A stretch of 64,000 nucleotides of DNA from Buttiauxella sp. A111 (lineage in GTDB: Bacteria > Pseudomonadota > Gammaproteobacteria > Enterobacterales > Enterobacteriaceae), in NCBI RefSeq assembly GCF_014189855.1, contig NZ_BJFN01000004.1:62001-126000 (forward strand), given 5' to 3'. Of this stretch, positions 62,958 to 64,000 are shown piece after piece (position 1 is the first letter of the stretch; each line of letters starts with the position of its first letter). The position numbers were made by a program, and so were the translations under genes. The notes under the pieces are model-generated. The model was not told where the DNA came from. It was given only the letters and a program-made list of their open reading frames with translations, and did no database searches.

Positions 62958-63887
62958 ATGAACAAGTATCAGCTAACGGGTGATGCGAGGCTACATGATT
63001 ATCTGATTGATGGAAAAAAGCAGCAGGTCAAACTGTGGCAGGTCATGGCACTTTGTGATTTCGCCGATGTTAAAGCCGGGCAACTAGGCGGGTGGATTGA
63101 AAACGAAGACAATCTCAGTCAGCACGGCCATTGCTGGATATATGGCAGCGAATGCGTGGTTTATGGCGGCTCAAGTGTCGCTGATGATGCGCAAATTCAC
63201 GGCAGCTCTACCCTATGCCACCAGGCACACGTCAGCGGAAAAAGTTTCGTGGAACAATCACTGATCAGCGGTGAATGCCATATTTTCGATGCTGCTCGCA
63301 TTCTGAATGGCAGCCAGATCATTGCCGTTCGCGGGCTGACCGCCGACGAAGACCAGTTACTGAAAATTTATGGAAACGCCACGGTTAACGCTTCCCGCGT
63401 GGTGCATCAGGCACAAATTTTTGGCCATGCCATCGTTAACAATGCTTTTATTGAACATCGTGCTGAAGTCTTCGGCCATGCCGTTCTGGAAGGCAACGAC
63501 GAGAACAATATCTGGGTTTGCGACTGTGCTCGTGTTTTTGATAATGCACGAATTATTGCCGGGCGCGGTGACGACCAAATCCCAACAATTCGATACTCCT
63601 CGCAAGTTTATGGTAACGCGCTGATTGAAGGTGATTGCGTCTTAAAGCACCAGGTGAATATTTTCGATGACGCCACGCTTATCGGCGGGCCTATTCAGCT
63701 AGACAACCAGGTGCAAATCTACGGGCAGGCGCGCGTTACCGGCAATGTGCTCATCGAGAATAATGTGCAGATTTACGATAAAGCCGCCGTTGACGGGCTG
63801 GGCGGCGAACTCATTCATATTCGCGGAATTAAAGATATTAACGGCGAACAACGTATTACGCGTTCACCGTTCTATGGGTTGTTTTAA
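62958..63887 (+). CDS. ydcK: Putative enzyme/acyltransferase-like YdcK
   Basis: A 309-residue protein with left-handed beta-helix-type repeats (NATVNASRVVHQAQIFGHA, VNIFDDATLIGGPIQLDN, VQIYGQARVTGNVLIE), matching YdcK of E. coli in length, motifs and position between tehA and rimL. Activity is unproven; the fold is shared with acyltransferases. Divergent from tehA. Confidence 0.92.
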   Translation: MNKYQLTGDARLHDYLIDGKKQQVKLWQVMALCDFADVKAGQLGGWIENEDNLSQHGHCWIYGSECVVYGGSSVADDAQIHGSSTLCHQAHVSGKSFVEQSLISGECHIFDAARILNGSQIIAVRGLTADEDQLLKIYGNATVNASRVVHQAQIFGHAIVNNAFIEHRAEVFGHAVLEGNDENNIWVCDCARVFDNARIIAGRGDDQIPTIRYSSQVYGNALIEGDCVLKHQVNIFDDATLIGGPIQLDNQVQIYGQARVTGNVLIENNVQIYDKAAVDGLGGELIHIRGIKDINGEQRITRSPFYGLF

Positions 63888-63910
63888 GAAAGGCGTTCGG
63901 ATGAAACAAT

Positions 63911-64000
63911 TTATTCCACACTGCCTACAATCCGCCCATAAATATTCTGGTCATGAAACTCGCCGTTTAAAAATTCGGCTTGCTTCAGACAACCTTCAAG
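63911..64000 (-). CDS. rimL: Ribosomal-protein serine acetyltransferase RimL, C-terminal end
   Basis: The last 29 codons before TAA at 63911, cut by the window edge. The visible end LEGCLKQAEFLNGEFHDQN...YGRIVGSVE matches the GNAT C-terminus of RimL, which acetylates the N-terminus of ribosomal protein L12. Convergent with ydcK, as in E. coli. Confidence 0.9.
   Translation of the reverse strand, partial: LEGCLKQAEFLNGEFHDQNIYGRIVGSVE

Overview
The window is chromosomal DNA of an Enterobacteriaceae member (order Enterobacterales). Evidence: the gene order rlhA/ydcP ... ydcO ... ydcL - tehB - tehA - ydcK - rimL matches the Escherichia coli terminus region; tam, yneE and FtrA-type genes are present; and two ~127-bp ERIC elements plus several REP-like palindromes lie between genes. 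I cannot fix the genus; an Enterobacter/Lelliottia-like host is an inference.

Positions 1-12776 hold a carbohydrate island read leftwards under a LacI-type regulator. The far operon encodes an MFS permease, two Gfo/Idh/MocA oxidoreductases and a sugar isomerase/epimerase-fold protein. The near operon encodes a complete ABC sugar importer (binding protein, two permeases, ATPase) and two tandem GH13 alpha-glucosidases. The set suggests uptake of an alpha-linked disaccharide or glucoside, hydrolysis in the cytoplasm, and a side route of sugar oxidation/epimerisation. Two palindromic operators lie in the regulator/permease divergent region, with an ERIC element between them and the permease gene. 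Downstream of the ATPase gene are a decayed duplicate of its 3' end, a 67-bp tandem repeat and a hairpin-rich repeat.

Positions 12815-37759 are mostly single genes and small divergent pairs: SnoaL-like protein/LysR, solitary outer-membrane barrel, phytase-like esterase, chemoreceptor, MetE-family protein with a possible MetJ box, bestrophin, FtrA regulator with a divergent rhodanese, RcnB-like protein, GFA enzyme, DUF2157 membrane protein, Tam, PACE efflux pump with a divergent LysR, RlhA, a His/Asp-rich lipoprotein, a GGDEF-EAL protein, YdcO, AraC regulator, EamA exporter, YdcL and a VOC protein.

Positions 38166-61681 are a compact prophage of about 23.5 kb inserted inside tehB. A 13-bp identical core lies at both ends, and TGGGGNRCT direct repeats flank each end as likely integrase arm sites. 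Every phage gene is on the minus strand: integrase; terminase, portal, scaffold, ejection proteins, capsid, tail and fibre; two small exported/membrane proteins; a serine recombinase; and an accessory operon ending in a PrtN-like activator. The virion genes look podovirus-like and complete, but I recognise no repressor, replication or lysis gene. The major capsid gene ends in a classic -1 slippery heptamer that would fuse it to an Ig-like domain.

Positions 61682-64000 resume host synteny: the 5' part of tehB, tehA, ydcK and the 3' end of rimL.
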